Shown here piece by piece: positions 9,118 to 18,478 of a DNA stretch of 64,000 nt (within the stretch, counting starts at the first letter, position 1; each line of letters starts with the position of its first letter). The position numbers and the translations under genes were made by a program. The DNA comes from JBQTII01 sp052387905 (GTDB taxonomy: Bacteria > Actinomycetota > Actinomycetes > Sporichthyales > Sporichthyaceae). The stretch spans positions 248,001 through 312,000 of the forward strand of contig JBQTIR010000005.1 of the NCBI GenBank assembly GCA_052387905.1. The letters are read 5' to 3'. The notes below the pieces were generated by a model that was given only the letters and a program-made list of their open reading frames with translations, did not search any database and was not told the DNA's origin.

Positions 9118-10326
9118 ATGGATCCGGTCCGCAATCCGTACGCCCCCGGCGCCGGCCAGCGCCCGCCCGAACTCGCCGGCCGCGACGGGGAACTGGCGCA
9201 GTTCGACGTCGTCCTGGAGCGCGTCGCGCGCGGGCGCCCCGAGCGCAGCATGGTGCTCACCGGCCTTCGCGGGGTCGGCAAGACCGTGCTGCTGAACTCG
9301 ATGCGCTCGGCGGCGATCGCGAGGCTGTGGGGGACCGGCAAGATTGAGGCCCGGCCCGAGCAGAGCCTGCGCCGCCCGATCGCGGCCGCGCTGCACATGG
9401 CGGTCCGCGAGCTCGCGCCGCGGCACCGCGAGCCCGACCGGGTCGACGAGTTCCTCGGCGTGCTCAAGGCCTTCGCGATGCGCGACGCCCCACCCGTCGC
9501 GGCGAGTGCCCGGGGCAAAGCCAGCGCCCGCGCGTGGGAACCCGGCATCGACGTCCCGGCTTCGCGGGGCCGGGCCGATTCCGGGGACATCGAGATCGAC
9601 CTCGTCGAGCTGCTCTCGGCCGCCGCGTCCGTGGCCACCGACGTCAGTTCAGGGATCGCGATCTTCATTGACGAGATGCAGGACCTGGCGCCCGCCGACG
9701 TCTCGGCGCTGTGCTCGGCCTGCCACGAGCTGTCCCAGTCCGCTGCCCCGCTGATCGTGGTCGGCGCCGGGCTCCCGCACCTGCCCGCGGTGCTGTCGGC
9801 GTCCAAGAGCTACTCCGAACGGCTGTTCCGCTACGCCCGCATCGACAGGCTCGACCGCGAGGCCGCCGACCTGGCGTTCCGCGCGCCCGCAGCGGCCGAG
9901 GGCGTCGCGTTCGAGGCCGACGCGCTCGCGACCTTGTACGAGCTCTCGGAGGGGTACCCGTACTTCGTGCAGTCCTACGGCAAGGTCGCCTGGGACGCCG
10001 CCCCGCGCTCGCCGATCACCGCCGGCGATGTCAAGCTCGGGGCCCCGCACGCCGAGGCCGAGCTCGCGGTGGGGTTCTTCGGCAGCCGCTATGAACGGGC
10101 GACCCCCGCCGAACGCGACTACATGCGCGCGATGGCAGCGCTGGGCTCGGCCAACGGCGATGCACCCGTTGCCACCGCGGAGGTGGCCGAGCACCTAGGA
10201 CGCAAGCCCTCCAGCCTGTCGCCGGCGCGCGACGGGCTGATCAAGAAGGGCCTGGTCTTCGCCGGGGAACGCGGGTCCGTTGCGTTCACCGTGCCCCAAT
10301 TCGGCCGCTTCCTCCGCTCGGGGTGA
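9118..10326 (+). CDS. P-loop ATPase with winged-helix-like C-terminus
   Basis: 402 residues. Walker A is GLRGVGKT (about 43-50), Walker B is IAIFIDEMQDL (about 180-190), and LIVVGAGLP near 215 is the sensor-1 strand. This matches the AAA/archaeal-ATPase-like or ORC-like family common in actinobacteria. The C-terminal 90 residues (ERDYMRAMAALGSAN, AEVAEHLGRKPSSLSPARDGLIKKGLV) look like a winged helix that would bind DNA. Its role is unknown. It is transcribed alone, with the GDPD gene following at 163 nt. Confidence 0.82.
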   Translation: MDPVRNPYAPGAGQRPPELAGRDGELAQFDVVLERVARGRPERSMVLTGLRGVGKTVLLNSMRSAAIARLWGTGKIEARPEQSLRRPIAAALHMAVRELAPRHREPDRVDEFLGVLKAFAMRDAPPVAASARGKASARAWEPGIDVPASRGRADSGDIEIDLVELLSAAASVATDVSSGIAIFIDEMQDLAPADVSALCSACHELSQSAAPLIVVGAGLPHLPAVLSASKSYSERLFRYARIDRLDREAADLAFRAPAAAEGVAFEADALATLYELSEGYPYFVQSYGKVAWDAAPRSPITAGDVKLGAPHAEAELAVGFFGSRYERATPAERDYMRAMAALGSANGDAPVATAEVAEHLGRKPSSLSPARDGLIKKGLVFAGERGSVAFTVPQFGRFLRSG

Positions 10327-10489
10327 CCTGCGGCGCCCGGCGGGCGCCTGACTGCGTTGTCGTCGTCGCGGGTACAAGTGCGGTACCCGCTTCCTCCTCC
10401 GCCTTGTCATGCATCCCGCCGGATCACCGCATGACACCCCGAGAAGCGATTCGCCAACACGAACCTGCACCCGGTGTCACCATGGGTCC

Positions 10490-11326
10490 ATGGTCGAGAT
10501 CGTTGCGCACCGCGGGTCCCGCGACGCCGCCTTCGAGCACACGCTGGCCGGGTACCGCGACGCGATCGCCGACGGTGCGGACGCGCTCGAGTGCGATATC
10601 CGCCTGACCGCCGACGGGGTCCTGGTGTGCCTGCACGACCGTCGCCTGGACTTCGTCTCCGACCACCGCGGCCTGGTCTCCACCTACTCCCTCGCCGACC
10701 TGGCGCCGGTGCGGTTGGGGGCGCGCCGCGAGTGGCGGGCCTGGGATGCCTACCGCCCGGCCGAGGCGGCGCAGGTCCCGGACTGGGCCCAGGGCGCCAC
10801 GCTCGACCGCGACGCCGTCGGGGTGTTGACGCTGCGCGCGTTGTTCGAACTCGTCGCCGCGGCTCCGCGCCGGGTGGAGCTGCGGGTGGAGACCAAGCAC
10901 CCGACCCGCTACGGCGCCCTGACCGAGACCACGCTGGTGGCGATGCTGGACGAGTTCGGTTGGGCGCACCCGGCGCCGGGGGAGCGTTCCCCGGTGACGG
11001 TGATGAGCTTCGTCGGTAGTTCGCTGCAGCGCATGCGTACGCTGACGCCGGCGCTGGACCTGGTGCTGCTGATGAGCCGGATCCCGCGCCGTTTCCGCGA
11101 CGGCTCACTGCCCGACGGGGTGCGCACCGCCGGTATCGACGTCGCCGTCATCCACCACGATCCCGGGTACGTCGCGCGTGCCCACGCCCGCGGCAATCAG
11201 GTGCATGTGTGGACGGTCAACAGCCCCCTCGAGGTCGAGGCCTGCCTGGCGGCCGGGGTCGACGCCCTGATCACCGATCACCCCAAGGCCGTGCGGGCGC
11301 AGCTGATGGCTCGTAGCTCTGCCTGA
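10490..11326 (+). CDS. Glycerophosphodiester phosphodiesterase (GDPD) family protein
   Basis: 278 residues from ATG 10490, which places the diagnostic N-terminal strand EIVAHRG directly at the start. HTLAGYRDAIADGADALECDI and the nearby VCLHDRRLD supply the usual metal- and acid-base residues. VHVWTVNSPLEVEACLAAGVDALITDHP is the canonical C-terminal strand-helix of the TIM barrel. The enzyme hydrolyses glycerophosphodiesters to glycerol-3-phosphate and an alcohol. No signal peptide is seen, so it is probably cytoplasmic. Confidence 0.92.
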   Translation: MVEIVAHRGSRDAAFEHTLAGYRDAIADGADALECDIRLTADGVLVCLHDRRLDFVSDHRGLVSTYSLADLAPVRLGARREWRAWDAYRPAEAAQVPDWAQGATLDRDAVGVLTLRALFELVAAAPRRVELRVETKHPTRYGALTETTLVAMLDEFGWAHPAPGERSPVTVMSFVGSSLQRMRTLTPALDLVLLMSRIPRRFRDGSLPDGVRTAGIDVAVIHHDPGYVARAHARGNQVHVWTVNSPLEVEACLAAGVDALITDHPKAVRAQLMARSSA

Positions 11327-11420
11327 GGGCTCGCGTCGTGCCGGGTGTGTCCAGCCGGCCGGGCTAGGGTGATCAGTCCCGGGCGCGCAGCGTGCCTGCG
11401 GTAGGGGTAGGAGCCGGTCC

Positions 11421-12272
11421 ATGAGCAAGTCCTCGCGTGCCCGTCGGGCCGCTGAGCGGGAATCGTTCGTGCTGCGGCCGTTCGAAGGCATGGCCTCGGA
11501 GACCGACCTGGTCGCCATCCGCGAGATCGTGCCCGCGGCAACGACGCAGATTCAGTTGCTCGGGGAGCACGCCGAGCGCAAGGTCACCGCCGTGACCGTG
11601 CTGCCGCTGGCCCTGCCGTGCCTGTCCCGCTCCGACGGCAGCGTGCTGGTGGCGATGCAGACCCAGTTCCCCGCCGGTGACGCGAGCCGTCAGGTCGCCG
11701 CCGCGCTGCTCGCGGCGCTCGCGATCGAGCCCGGGGCGACGCCGTCCGACCCGGGCATCAAGGCCGACACCCCGCGCCTGCAGGAGCTCATCGACCCCGC
11801 TGCGCCGTTGGAGATCACCGTTCACGACGGTTTCGAGTTCTGGGTCGAGAACCCCGCCGAGATGTCGGACGAGGTCAAGGCGTCGCTGGAGAAGGCCAAC
11901 GAGGCAGCGCCGCCCACCGCCCGTCTGGAGTCGGTCACCGCGGCCTACTGGAGCGACGAGGGTGACCGGGCGTGGGTGCGGTGGGTGATGCCCCACGAGG
12001 AGTACCCGCTGCTCAACGCGCTGGCGCGGTTGCACGAGGCCCGCTCGGACGGTCTGGGTGAGGGGACCCGCTACGTCGGGTCCTTCCGCTGCCACGGCCT
12101 GCTCGCCCCGGTGTGGGAGGTCCCCAAGGAGACCCCGGCGGCGGCCTTCGAGGACCCGGCCGCGGAGTTCTCCAAGCGCCTCGCCGAGGCCCTTGCCGAT
12201 GACACTCCGTTGACGTCGGCGCAGCGCCGGGCCCGGGAAGGCCTGGCCAGTCGTCAGCTCACCATCCGCTGA
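11421..12272 (+). CDS. DUF5926 family protein
   Basis: A 283-residue soluble protein with a basic N-terminus (SKSSRARRAAERESFVLRPFEG). The order of conserved blocks (VAIREIVPAATTQI, GSVLVAMQTQ, WSDEGDRAWVRWV, LHEARSDGLGEGTRYVGSFR) is that of the actinobacterial DUF5926 family, whose function is unknown. A GAGC ribosome-site remnant precedes the ATG. Its end overlaps the convergent membrane-protein gene by 19 nt. Confidence 0.85.
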   Translation: MSKSSRARRAAERESFVLRPFEGMASETDLVAIREIVPAATTQIQLLGEHAERKVTAVTVLPLALPCLSRSDGSVLVAMQTQFPAGDASRQVAAALLAALAIEPGATPSDPGIKADTPRLQELIDPAAPLEITVHDGFEFWVENPAEMSDEVKASLEKANEAAPPTARLESVTAAYWSDEGDRAWVRWVMPHEEYPLLNALARLHEARSDGLGEGTRYVGSFRCHGLLAPVWEVPKETPAAAFEDPAAEFSKRLAEALADDTPLTSAQRRAREGLASRQLTIR

Positions 12273-14428
12273 CCGGCGCCGGGCGCTGGTGCCGCATCGT
12301 GCTCCTGGGCCCAGAGCCGCGCCCACACCGTGACCAGTAACGGGCCGGCCGCGGTCAGCGCCGTGGCCGGCACGATCACCCCGGAGTCGTTGACCGCGAA
12401 GCCGATCAGCGCGGTGCTCAGGCAGGCCACCAGCAACGGGCGCAGGACCGGGTCCTGGTCCTGGGCGCGGGCCAGCGCGTGCAACCCGAGTTTCTGAGGC
12501 TGCGTCAGAGCCGTCAGGACGAGAGCGAGGATCGGTACGGTCGCGATCCCGATCAGCGGGAAATCAGCGAACAGGCCGAGGTTGGCGTCGAGTTTGCGGC
12601 CGAGCACGCTCAGCCCGTCGCCGTCGATGACGTCCTGCACGAAGCGGCCCAGGTGCGAGCGTGCGTCGGCCGGCCGCGTCCAGTCCAGGACCGCGATCGC
12701 GGCGGCGGTGCCGACAGCCAGCACGGCGATGCCTACCAGGCGCGCAAGATTGAGCCGGGCCGCCGCGACGCCGAGGCTGAGGATCGCCACGCCGGGGACG
12801 AGCGCGAGGACGCCACCGAAGTCCGCGCCCAGACCCGGCCAGCCGTCAAACGCGACCGCGACCGCGCCGAGTGCGGCGACAGCGAGGCCTGCGACGACGC
12901 GGGTGCTGTGGCGGACCAGGATCGCGGCGAGGGCGGCCATCGCGATCAGGGTCGCCATCGCGAAGACCGCGAACGCGATGTTGCCGAAGCCGTGAAAGCG
13001 CCCGGCGATCAGCGGTGACAGGCCGAACAGGGCGTTGATTTGCAGCCGTGAGCCCAGTGCCACGTCGGCGGCGAAGGTGACGATCGTCAGCGCGGCGATC
13101 GCGCCCGCCGGGCCGTAGGGGCGCCGCCGCCACGGTCCGGCCACCGCCAGGACCGTGATGATCACCGCGGTGGCGATCAGCAGCAGCCACAGCGCAAGCC
13201 CGGGATGGCCCGCCGCGCGCCACGGCACGAGGTTGATCAGCACTGAGGCGACCGGGACCGACCCGAACACCAGGCCGGTTGTCGCGGCGGTGCGGGCGGC
13301 GGTGCGCCGGCTGATGCGACCGGCCCGCAGGGCGAGCGCGGCGCCGAGGTAGAGCAGTAATTGCCCGGCGACGAAGACGGTGAAGAAGGCGACGAAGGAG
13401 TCGCGCACGACACCGGCGGCGATGTCGCGCTGGTTGAGTTCGCGCACGACGGCGGGGGTGCTTTCGGTGCGTTGACGGGCCGTCAGGGTTGCGCCGTCGA
13501 GGTCGTCGGGGATCGGCCCGTTCAGCAGCGTCGGAGTCAGATCCACGATGGTGACCATGCCGGTCTGGCGGGTGGTCTCGGTGCGCAGCCAGCCGCGCCG
13601 TAATTGCGTCAGGGCGACGTTGCCGGGTTCGGCCAGCACCGCGGACAGGTGCGCGGAGTCCGGGTCGCTGTCCCCGATTCCGGCGACCAGCAGCGCGCCG
13701 CCGGGGTGCACCGCGCGCAGATGGGCCACCAGGGAGTCCAGACCGCGCAGCGCAGCGTCACGGGCAGCGCCGAGGGGGAGGACACCGGCGTCGATGACCA
13801 GTAGTTGTGCGCAGGCGCCGGCGGGCAGGTCGCTCAGGGTCGCGGCATAGGTGGCCCGCACGGTGCCGGCGCTGTCGGCGAGGGCGATGGCGGCACCGGG
13901 GCCGACCGCGCAGCGCGCCTCGTCCGGGGTGGGCGCGGTCGCTCCGGGCCGCGCGCCGGCCAGGGTGCCCCAGATGGGGTCGTAGAAGTAGTCGTCGTTC
14001 GGGTCCGTGAGACCGGTCCAGTTCGGGACCCGCAGCCCGCCGGGCTCGGTGACCGGCGCGGGCAGTGCCAGGCACTGCCCGTCGGGGCGGGGGGCGAGCG
14101 AGCGCGCCCCGGAGTTCAGCGTCAGCCAGCCGTCGGCGGGGCAGGCAGTGGGCTGGGCGGTGCGCACGCTGAGCGAGCCCATCGCCGACTCGCGGGCCAT
14201 CAGCCAGAGCCCGGGCACGGGGGTCGTGGACACCAGGTCGGACCAGCGCAGGCCGGGCGCCCCGATCACCGTCACCGCAGGGTCGACCTCGTCGGGCAGG
14301 GTCCCGAGGGCGCCGGCGGACAGCGTGGGGTCCGCGGCGGCGGGGTCAGCTGCGTGTGCCGGCGCGCCGGCGAGGAGGCACCCCACGGTCACGACGGCCA
14401 GGGCGAGTGCCGCACGGCTTGCCCGCAC
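12254..14428 (-). CDS. Large polytopic membrane protein with extracytoplasmic N-terminal domain
   Basis: GTG 14428 was chosen because GGGAG lies 5 nt upstream and it begins a clean signal peptide (RASRAALALAVVTVGCLLAG ending PAHAAD). About 300 extracytoplasmic residues follow, including VTIVDLTPTLLNGPIPDDL and LLVAGIGDSD, a pattern recalling alkaline-phosphatase/phosphodiesterase-like folds. Then come about ten membrane helices from residue 325 on. The total length is 724. The layout is seen in actinobacterial hypothetical membrane proteins; I know of no assigned function. It is convergent with the DUF5926 gene. Confidence 0.75.
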   Translation of the reverse strand: MRASRAALALAVVTVGCLLAGAPAHAADPAAADPTLSAGALGTLPDEVDPAVTVIGAPGLRWSDLVSTTPVPGLWLMARESAMGSLSVRTAQPTACPADGWLTLNSGARSLAPRPDGQCLALPAPVTEPGGLRVPNWTGLTDPNDDYFYDPIWGTLAGARPGATAPTPDEARCAVGPGAAIALADSAGTVRATYAATLSDLPAGACAQLLVIDAGVLPLGAARDAALRGLDSLVAHLRAVHPGGALLVAGIGDSDPDSAHLSAVLAEPGNVALTQLRRGWLRTETTRQTGMVTIVDLTPTLLNGPIPDDLDGATLTARQRTESTPAVVRELNQRDIAAGVVRDSFVAFFTVFVAGQLLLYLGAALALRAGRISRRTAARTAATTGLVFGSVPVASVLINLVPWRAAGHPGLALWLLLIATAVIITVLAVAGPWRRRPYGPAGAIAALTIVTFAADVALGSRLQINALFGLSPLIAGRFHGFGNIAFAVFAMATLIAMAALAAILVRHSTRVVAGLAVAALGAVAVAFDGWPGLGADFGGVLALVPGVAILSLGVAAARLNLARLVGIAVLAVGTAAAIAVLDWTRPADARSHLGRFVQDVIDGDGLSVLGRKLDANLGLFADFPLIGIATVPILALVLTALTQPQKLGLHALARAQDQDPVLRPLLVACLSTALIGFAVNDSGVIVPATALTAAGPLLVTVWARLWAQEHDAAPAPGAGQRMVS

Positions 14429-14597
14429 CGTTTGCTCCCGTCCCGGACCCGCACTCGGACCCGATGGCCCCGATCTGATGTCCCGCCACGATAGGTGAGC
14501 CTCTGATGCGCCGTGAGATGTCCGAGTTGTCGGCAGTTGCGGCGTGCCGGACCTCACCTACCGGAGCGCGTACGCCGCCCGCCCTAGCCTGGCCGAC

Positions 14598-15170
14598 GTG
14601 ACTGATCACTCGGGCCTGATCGCGCTGGCGATGTCGACGGCGGCGTTCCTCTTCGCGGCGACCGCCCACCTGCGCTTCCGCCGGCTGCAGCGGGCGTGCC
14701 TGCTGCTGCAGGGCGACACCGAGGGTGCGTCGTTCATCGTCGCCGTCGCGCGCAAGACCTCCGAACTCGAGCGGCTGCGCGCCGAGGTGGCGCGCCTGCA
14801 CCGCGAGTTCGACCTGTTCCGCGGGGCGGTCGACGAGTCGATCCGGCGGGTCGCGGTGCTGCGCTACGACGCGTTCGGCGAGATGGGCGGGCGGATGTCC
14901 TGGTCCGTCGCGCTGCTGGACCACCACGGAGATGGCGTTGTCCTGACGACGCTGGTCGGGCGCGCGGAGAGCCGCTCCTTCGTCAAGCCGCTGCGCCAGG
15001 CTGCCTCGGACGCCCGGCTCTCCCCGGAGGAGCTCTCCGTCGTCGAGGCCGCGATGCGTCCGGCCCGCCCCGCTCGGGTCCAGGCGTCGCAGTCCGCCGG
15101 TGCGCCGCCGGTCCCGTCGGCCACCGCGGCCCCGCGCCACGACCAACCCCCGAGCGCCGTCGCCTCCTGA
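14598..15170 (+). CDS. DUF4446 family membrane-anchored protein
   Basis: 190 residues from GTG 14598. An N-terminal membrane helix (about 7-25) is followed by a heptad-like helix (ELERLRAEVARLHREFDLFRG), then the family hallmark RVAVLRYDAFGEMGGRMSWSVALLD and DGVVLTTLVGR. A Pro/Ala-rich tail ends it. DUF4446 proteins are small, conserved in Gram-positive bacteria and uncharacterised. A longer frame from 14544 adds residues that do not look family-like. A REP-like palindrome follows. Confidence 0.88.
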   Translation: MTDHSGLIALAMSTAAFLFAATAHLRFRRLQRACLLLQGDTEGASFIVAVARKTSELERLRAEVARLHREFDLFRGAVDESIRRVAVLRYDAFGEMGGRMSWSVALLDHHGDGVVLTTLVGRAESRSFVKPLRQAASDARLSPEELSVVEAAMRPARPARVQASQSAGAPPVPSATAAPRHDQPPSAVAS

Positions 15171-15197
15171 CCGACCCGCGCACCCGCGCCAATCCCG

Positions 15198-15261
15198 CAT
15201 CTTCGGGCGGCGTGTGTACCTATCGGAGCCCGTTGATAGGTCGGATCGCCGCCCGAAGATG
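15198..15261. repeat. REP-like palindrome, copy 2
   Basis: CATCTTCGGGCGGCG (15198-15212) and CGCCGCCCGAAGATG (15247-15261) form a perfect 15-nt inverted repeat with an inner pair CCTATC (15219-15224) / GATAGG (15235-15240). It sits between convergent gene ends. It matches the palindrome at 8167-8230 in arms, inner arms and spacing. Confidence 0.9.
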
Positions 15262-15276
15262 GTGGGGTGAAGGGTC

Positions 15277-16800
15277 TTACACGAGCTCGGCGGTGCCCGG
15301 CAGGCGGACGACGAGGGCGCCCGGCTCGATGACCACCGTCATCTCCTTGCTCGGGGCGAGCAGATCCCCGTCGACCTGACGGGGCCAGGCGCGGTCCGCG
15401 ACGATCTCGATGCGCGTTCCCCGGAAATGCTCGATGCGGGCGCCGGGGGCGTCCGGGCGGCGGCGCATCACGTGCAGGGAGAGCAGCAGCCAGCCGCGTA
15501 GCGACTTGGGCACGAGCACCGCGACGTCGAGGATCCCGTCGTCCGGGACCGCGTCGGGCATCAGAATCATGCCGCCCTGCAGCTTGCCGACGTTGCCGAT
15601 GACCACGCCCCGGGCGCGCAGTTCGACGGGTTCGCCGTCATCGACGGTGATCCGCACGTTCGCGCGCCGGTCCAGGATGTGGCGCAGCGCCGAAACCGCG
15701 TAGGCGGGCCAGCCGATACGGGCCTTCAGACGCTCCGGCGCGTCGGAGATCATCGCCGCGTCCAGGCCCATGCCGGCCATCACCGCGAAGCGGTGGGTCT
15801 CATCGACGCGGCCGACATCGATCGTGCGGTCGACGCCGCCCAGGCCGATGCGCAGGCAGGCGTCGCGGTCCTGGGGGAGCTCGAGGTTGCGGGCGAGCAG
15901 GTTGCCGGTGCCGGCGGGCAGGATCGCCAGCGGGACGCCCGTGCCGGCAAGCCCGGAGAGCACGCTCATGATCGTGCCGTCGCCGCCGCACGCGAACACC
16001 ACGCCGACCCCGGCCGCGGCGGCACTGCGCGCGTGCCCGATCCCGAACTCGTCGGGCCGGGTGGTGTACCAGAGCGGTTCGGCCCAGCCGGCCGCGGCGA
16101 GGTAGGCCGAGACCGCGCGGTATTCCTCGGCCATGTCGGTGACCTTGGTCGGGTTGACGATCACCGCGGCCCGCTGACGGCCCGGCTGGTTCGCGGCCTC
16201 GATGACGGGGCGCTGCTCGAAGGAGCCCCCGAGCAGGACGTAGCGGGTGGTGATCCCGACCGCGAGCACCCCGGTGACGAGGCTGAGCCCGATCTCCTCG
16301 ACGCGGTACTCGCGCAGGAACAACTGGGCGCCGGCCACCGCGAGGACCAGCAACCACGGGGCGCCGCCGCCGAAGCTGCGTCGCAGCGGGGTGCCCAGGC
16401 GCCGCGAGAGCACCACCGAGATCGCGCCATAGGTCGAGGCCGCGACCCCGGAGGCGGTGGCAGGGAAGCTGCCCTCGGGGACGGCGGCGCCCGCGACCGC
16501 GAGCACGAGCACCGTGATCAGCAGGGACGCGAGCAGGAACACGCCCTCGCGCCAGCGGCGATAGCCCAGCCGCATCCCGGCGACCAGCACCACGATCGGG
16601 ATGACGGCGACCGAGGCGGTGCCCAGAGCTTCCAGGGCGCGTAGCGCTGGGCGGCCGTCGCCGGTGACCTCCCAGGGCCACTGCGGCCCGGGGAATTCGT
16701 GCAGGATCGCGCCGAGGCCGCTGACGAAGGCGGTGAGCAGCAGCGTCGGCCACAGCAGCCGACGCGCCAATCGCAGCAGGTCCGGCGTCACGGCGCTCAC
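15277..16800 (-). CDS. Diacylglycerol-kinase-family lipid kinase with N-terminal membrane domain
   Basis: 507 residues. The first 190 hold several membrane helices (about 15-33, 62-80, 88-107, 148-163). A DAGK catalytic domain begins at AAVIVNPTKV (about 212), with the nucleotide motif CGGDGT near 269 and the follow-on AILPAGTGNLLARNL. The C-terminal half has the DGK/YegS-like strands, including WPRQVDGD. Such enzymes phosphorylate a lipid alcohol, and in actinobacteria some act on phosphatidylinositol precursors or diacylglycerol. The membrane fusion suggests a bilayer substrate. Confidence 0.87.
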   Translation of the reverse strand: MSAVTPDLLRLARRLLWPTLLLTAFVSGLGAILHEFPGPQWPWEVTGDGRPALRALEALGTASVAVIPIVVLVAGMRLGYRRWREGVFLLASLLITVLVLAVAGAAVPEGSFPATASGVAASTYGAISVVLSRRLGTPLRRSFGGGAPWLLVLAVAGAQLFLREYRVEEIGLSLVTGVLAVGITTRYVLLGGSFEQRPVIEAANQPGRQRAAVIVNPTKVTDMAEEYRAVSAYLAAAGWAEPLWYTTRPDEFGIGHARSAAAAGVGVVFACGGDGTIMSVLSGLAGTGVPLAILPAGTGNLLARNLELPQDRDACLRIGLGGVDRTIDVGRVDETHRFAVMAGMGLDAAMISDAPERLKARIGWPAYAVSALRHILDRRANVRITVDDGEPVELRARGVVIGNVGKLQGGMILMPDAVPDDGILDVAVLVPKSLRGWLLLSLHVMRRRPDAPGARIEHFRGTRIEIVADRAWPRQVDGDLLAPSKEMTVVIEPGALVVRLPGTAELV

Positions 16801-16885
16801 GCTAGGGCATGCGCGTTCGGGTCCTGACGGATCGCCGACGCGGGCCGCGCGCGGGCGCTGTCCCGGTGGCAGGCATGCTGGAGCG

Positions 16886-17713
16886 ATGGATCACGGCGGC
16901 CGTCTCGACCTCCCGCGACTGGTGGCCTGCGACCTGGACGGAACGCTGCTGCGCAGTGACCTGTCGGTGTCCCCCCGGACCCGGTCGACGCTCGCGGCGG
17001 TGGAGGCCGCGGGGATCACGCTGGTGTTCGTCACCGGCCGGCCGCCGCGGTGGATGCGCCCGGTCGCCGAGCAGACCGAGCACCGCGGCCTGGCGATCTG
17101 CGCGAACGGCGCGACGCTGTATGACCTGCACACCGAGACCGTGGTGTCCGAGCAGGCGATCAGCGCCGCGACGATGGCGACCACCATCGAGCGGCTGCGC
17201 GCCCAGGTCCCGGGGGTGGCCTTCGCCGCAGAGTACGGCTCCGAGGTCGCCCGCGAGGAGGCGTTCACGATCACCGGGGGCGCTGCTGCCCGCGCCGACG
17301 TACGAGTCATCGCCTCCCACGAGGTCGCCGCCCGGCCGGCCGCCAAGCTGATGATCCGTCACGACGGGATGGAATCCGGGGAGTTGCTCCTGGCCGTGCG
17401 TGAGGTGCTTGAGGGTCTGGTCGAGGTCACCCATTCCACCCCCTCAGGTCCGGCGCTCCTCGAGGTATCGGCGGCGGGGGTCAGCAAGGCCACGGCGCTG
17501 GCCCGGCTCTGCGCCGAGCGCGGCATTGAGACCTGTGACGTCGTCGCGTTCGGCGACATGCCCAACGACCTGCCGATGCTGGCCTGGGCCGGACGTCCCT
17601 ACGCGATGGCCAACGCCCACCCCGACGTCCTCGCGGCGGTGGCGGGCCGGGCGCCCAGCAACGACGAGGACGGGGTCGCCGCGGTGCTGGCGGACCTCCT
17701 CGCTCGATCCTGA
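16886..17713 (+). CDS. Cof-like HAD-superfamily phosphatase
   Basis: 275 residues from ATG 16886. Motif I is ACDLDGTLLRSD (nucleophile and acid Asp), motif II is VFVTGRPPRW, and motif IV is VVAFGDMPNDLPML, the hallmark of Cof-type (C2-capped) HAD hydrolases. ISAAGVSK-type lysine (EVSAAGVSKATAL) is motif III. These enzymes dephosphorylate sugar phosphates, FMN or other small metabolites. A long frame extending upstream to 16601 is antisense to the lipid kinase gene and rejected. Confidence 0.92.
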   Translation: MDHGGRLDLPRLVACDLDGTLLRSDLSVSPRTRSTLAAVEAAGITLVFVTGRPPRWMRPVAEQTEHRGLAICANGATLYDLHTETVVSEQAISAATMATTIERLRAQVPGVAFAAEYGSEVAREEAFTITGGAAARADVRVIASHEVAARPAAKLMIRHDGMESGELLLAVREVLEGLVEVTHSTPSGPALLEVSAAGVSKATALARLCAERGIETCDVVAFGDMPNDLPMLAWAGRPYAMANAHPDVLAAVAGRAPSNDEDGVAAVLADLLARS

Positions 17714-17725
17714 CGAACCGTCAGG
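17709..17725. terminator. Compact hairpin between convergent genes
   Basis: CCTGACG-AAC-CGTCAGG is a perfect 7-bp stem with a 3-nt loop that includes the HAD stop codon. It lies between the ends of the HAD and bpa genes, so it could end transcripts from both sides. No T-run follows. Confidence 0.45.
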
Positions 17726-17760
17726 CTAAAGCCGGGTTCGCCGGGGATGCGACGCTTCGC

Positions 17761-18300
17761 TCAAAGGTACTGCCCCTGGCCAGATCCCGGTCCGGGTCCG
17801 GCCGCCATCGCCTCCGGCGATACGGGCATGCCGCCGGGCAGCGCGCGGCGCATGTTCTCCAGCTGCGCACGGGCGGCCATCTGCTGGGCGAACAACGCGG
17901 TCTGGATGCCGTGGAACAGGCCCTCGAGCCAGCCGACCAGCTGAGCCTGCGCGATGCGCAACTCGGACTCACTGGGGATCTCACCCTCACCGAACGGTAA
18001 GGAAAGCCTGTCCAGTTCCTGGACCAGCTCCGGGGCGAGGCCCTGCTCAAGCTCGGCAATTGTCGACCGGTGGATCTGCGCGAGGCGCGCTCGGCTGGCC
18101 TCGTCGAGCGGGGCGGATTTCACCTCATCGAGCAGCTGCTTGATCATGCTGCCCAGGCGCATCACCTTGGCCGGCTGTTCGACCATCTGCGTGATCGACT
18201 GCTCGTCGGTGCCGTCGTCGGGCGGGCCCTCGACGGCCATCCCGGCGGGGGTGACGACAAGGACGCGCTGGTCTTCGGTCTCGGTCTGCTGCTCGGTCAT
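17761..18300 (-). CDS. bpa: Bacterial proteasome activator (Bpa)
   Basis: 179 residues, mainly helical, ending in GQGQYL. In mycobacterial Bpa the C-terminal GQYL docks into the pockets of the 20S proteasome alpha ring, letting ATP-independent rings open the gate for unfolded substrates. The conserved core (ITQMVEQPAKVMRLGSMIKQLLDEV, SELRIAQAQLVGWLEGLFHGIQ) is present; the Gly/Pro-rich stretch before the tail is the expected flexible linker. It indicates that this organism has a Pup-proteasome system. It is convergent with the HAD gene. Confidence 0.95.
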   Translation of the reverse strand: MTEQQTETEDQRVLVVTPAGMAVEGPPDDGTDEQSITQMVEQPAKVMRLGSMIKQLLDEVKSAPLDEASRARLAQIHRSTIAELEQGLAPELVQELDRLSLPFGEGEIPSESELRIAQAQLVGWLEGLFHGIQTALFAQQMAARAQLENMRRALPGGMPVSPEAMAAGPGPGSGQGQYL

Positions 18301-18478
18301 GTCCTCATCCTTACCGACGGCGCCGCGTCATGCGCAGGGTGTCCCGCCGCACCCAGGAAGGACACCGGGCAGGCAGCGAACATTCCCGTCGACGGGCGGC
18401 CCGCGATGCCGACCGGAGCGTCGGACAGGATGGCCGCACTTGCGCTCGTACCGAGCGCGCGACTGGAGGAGATCAACG

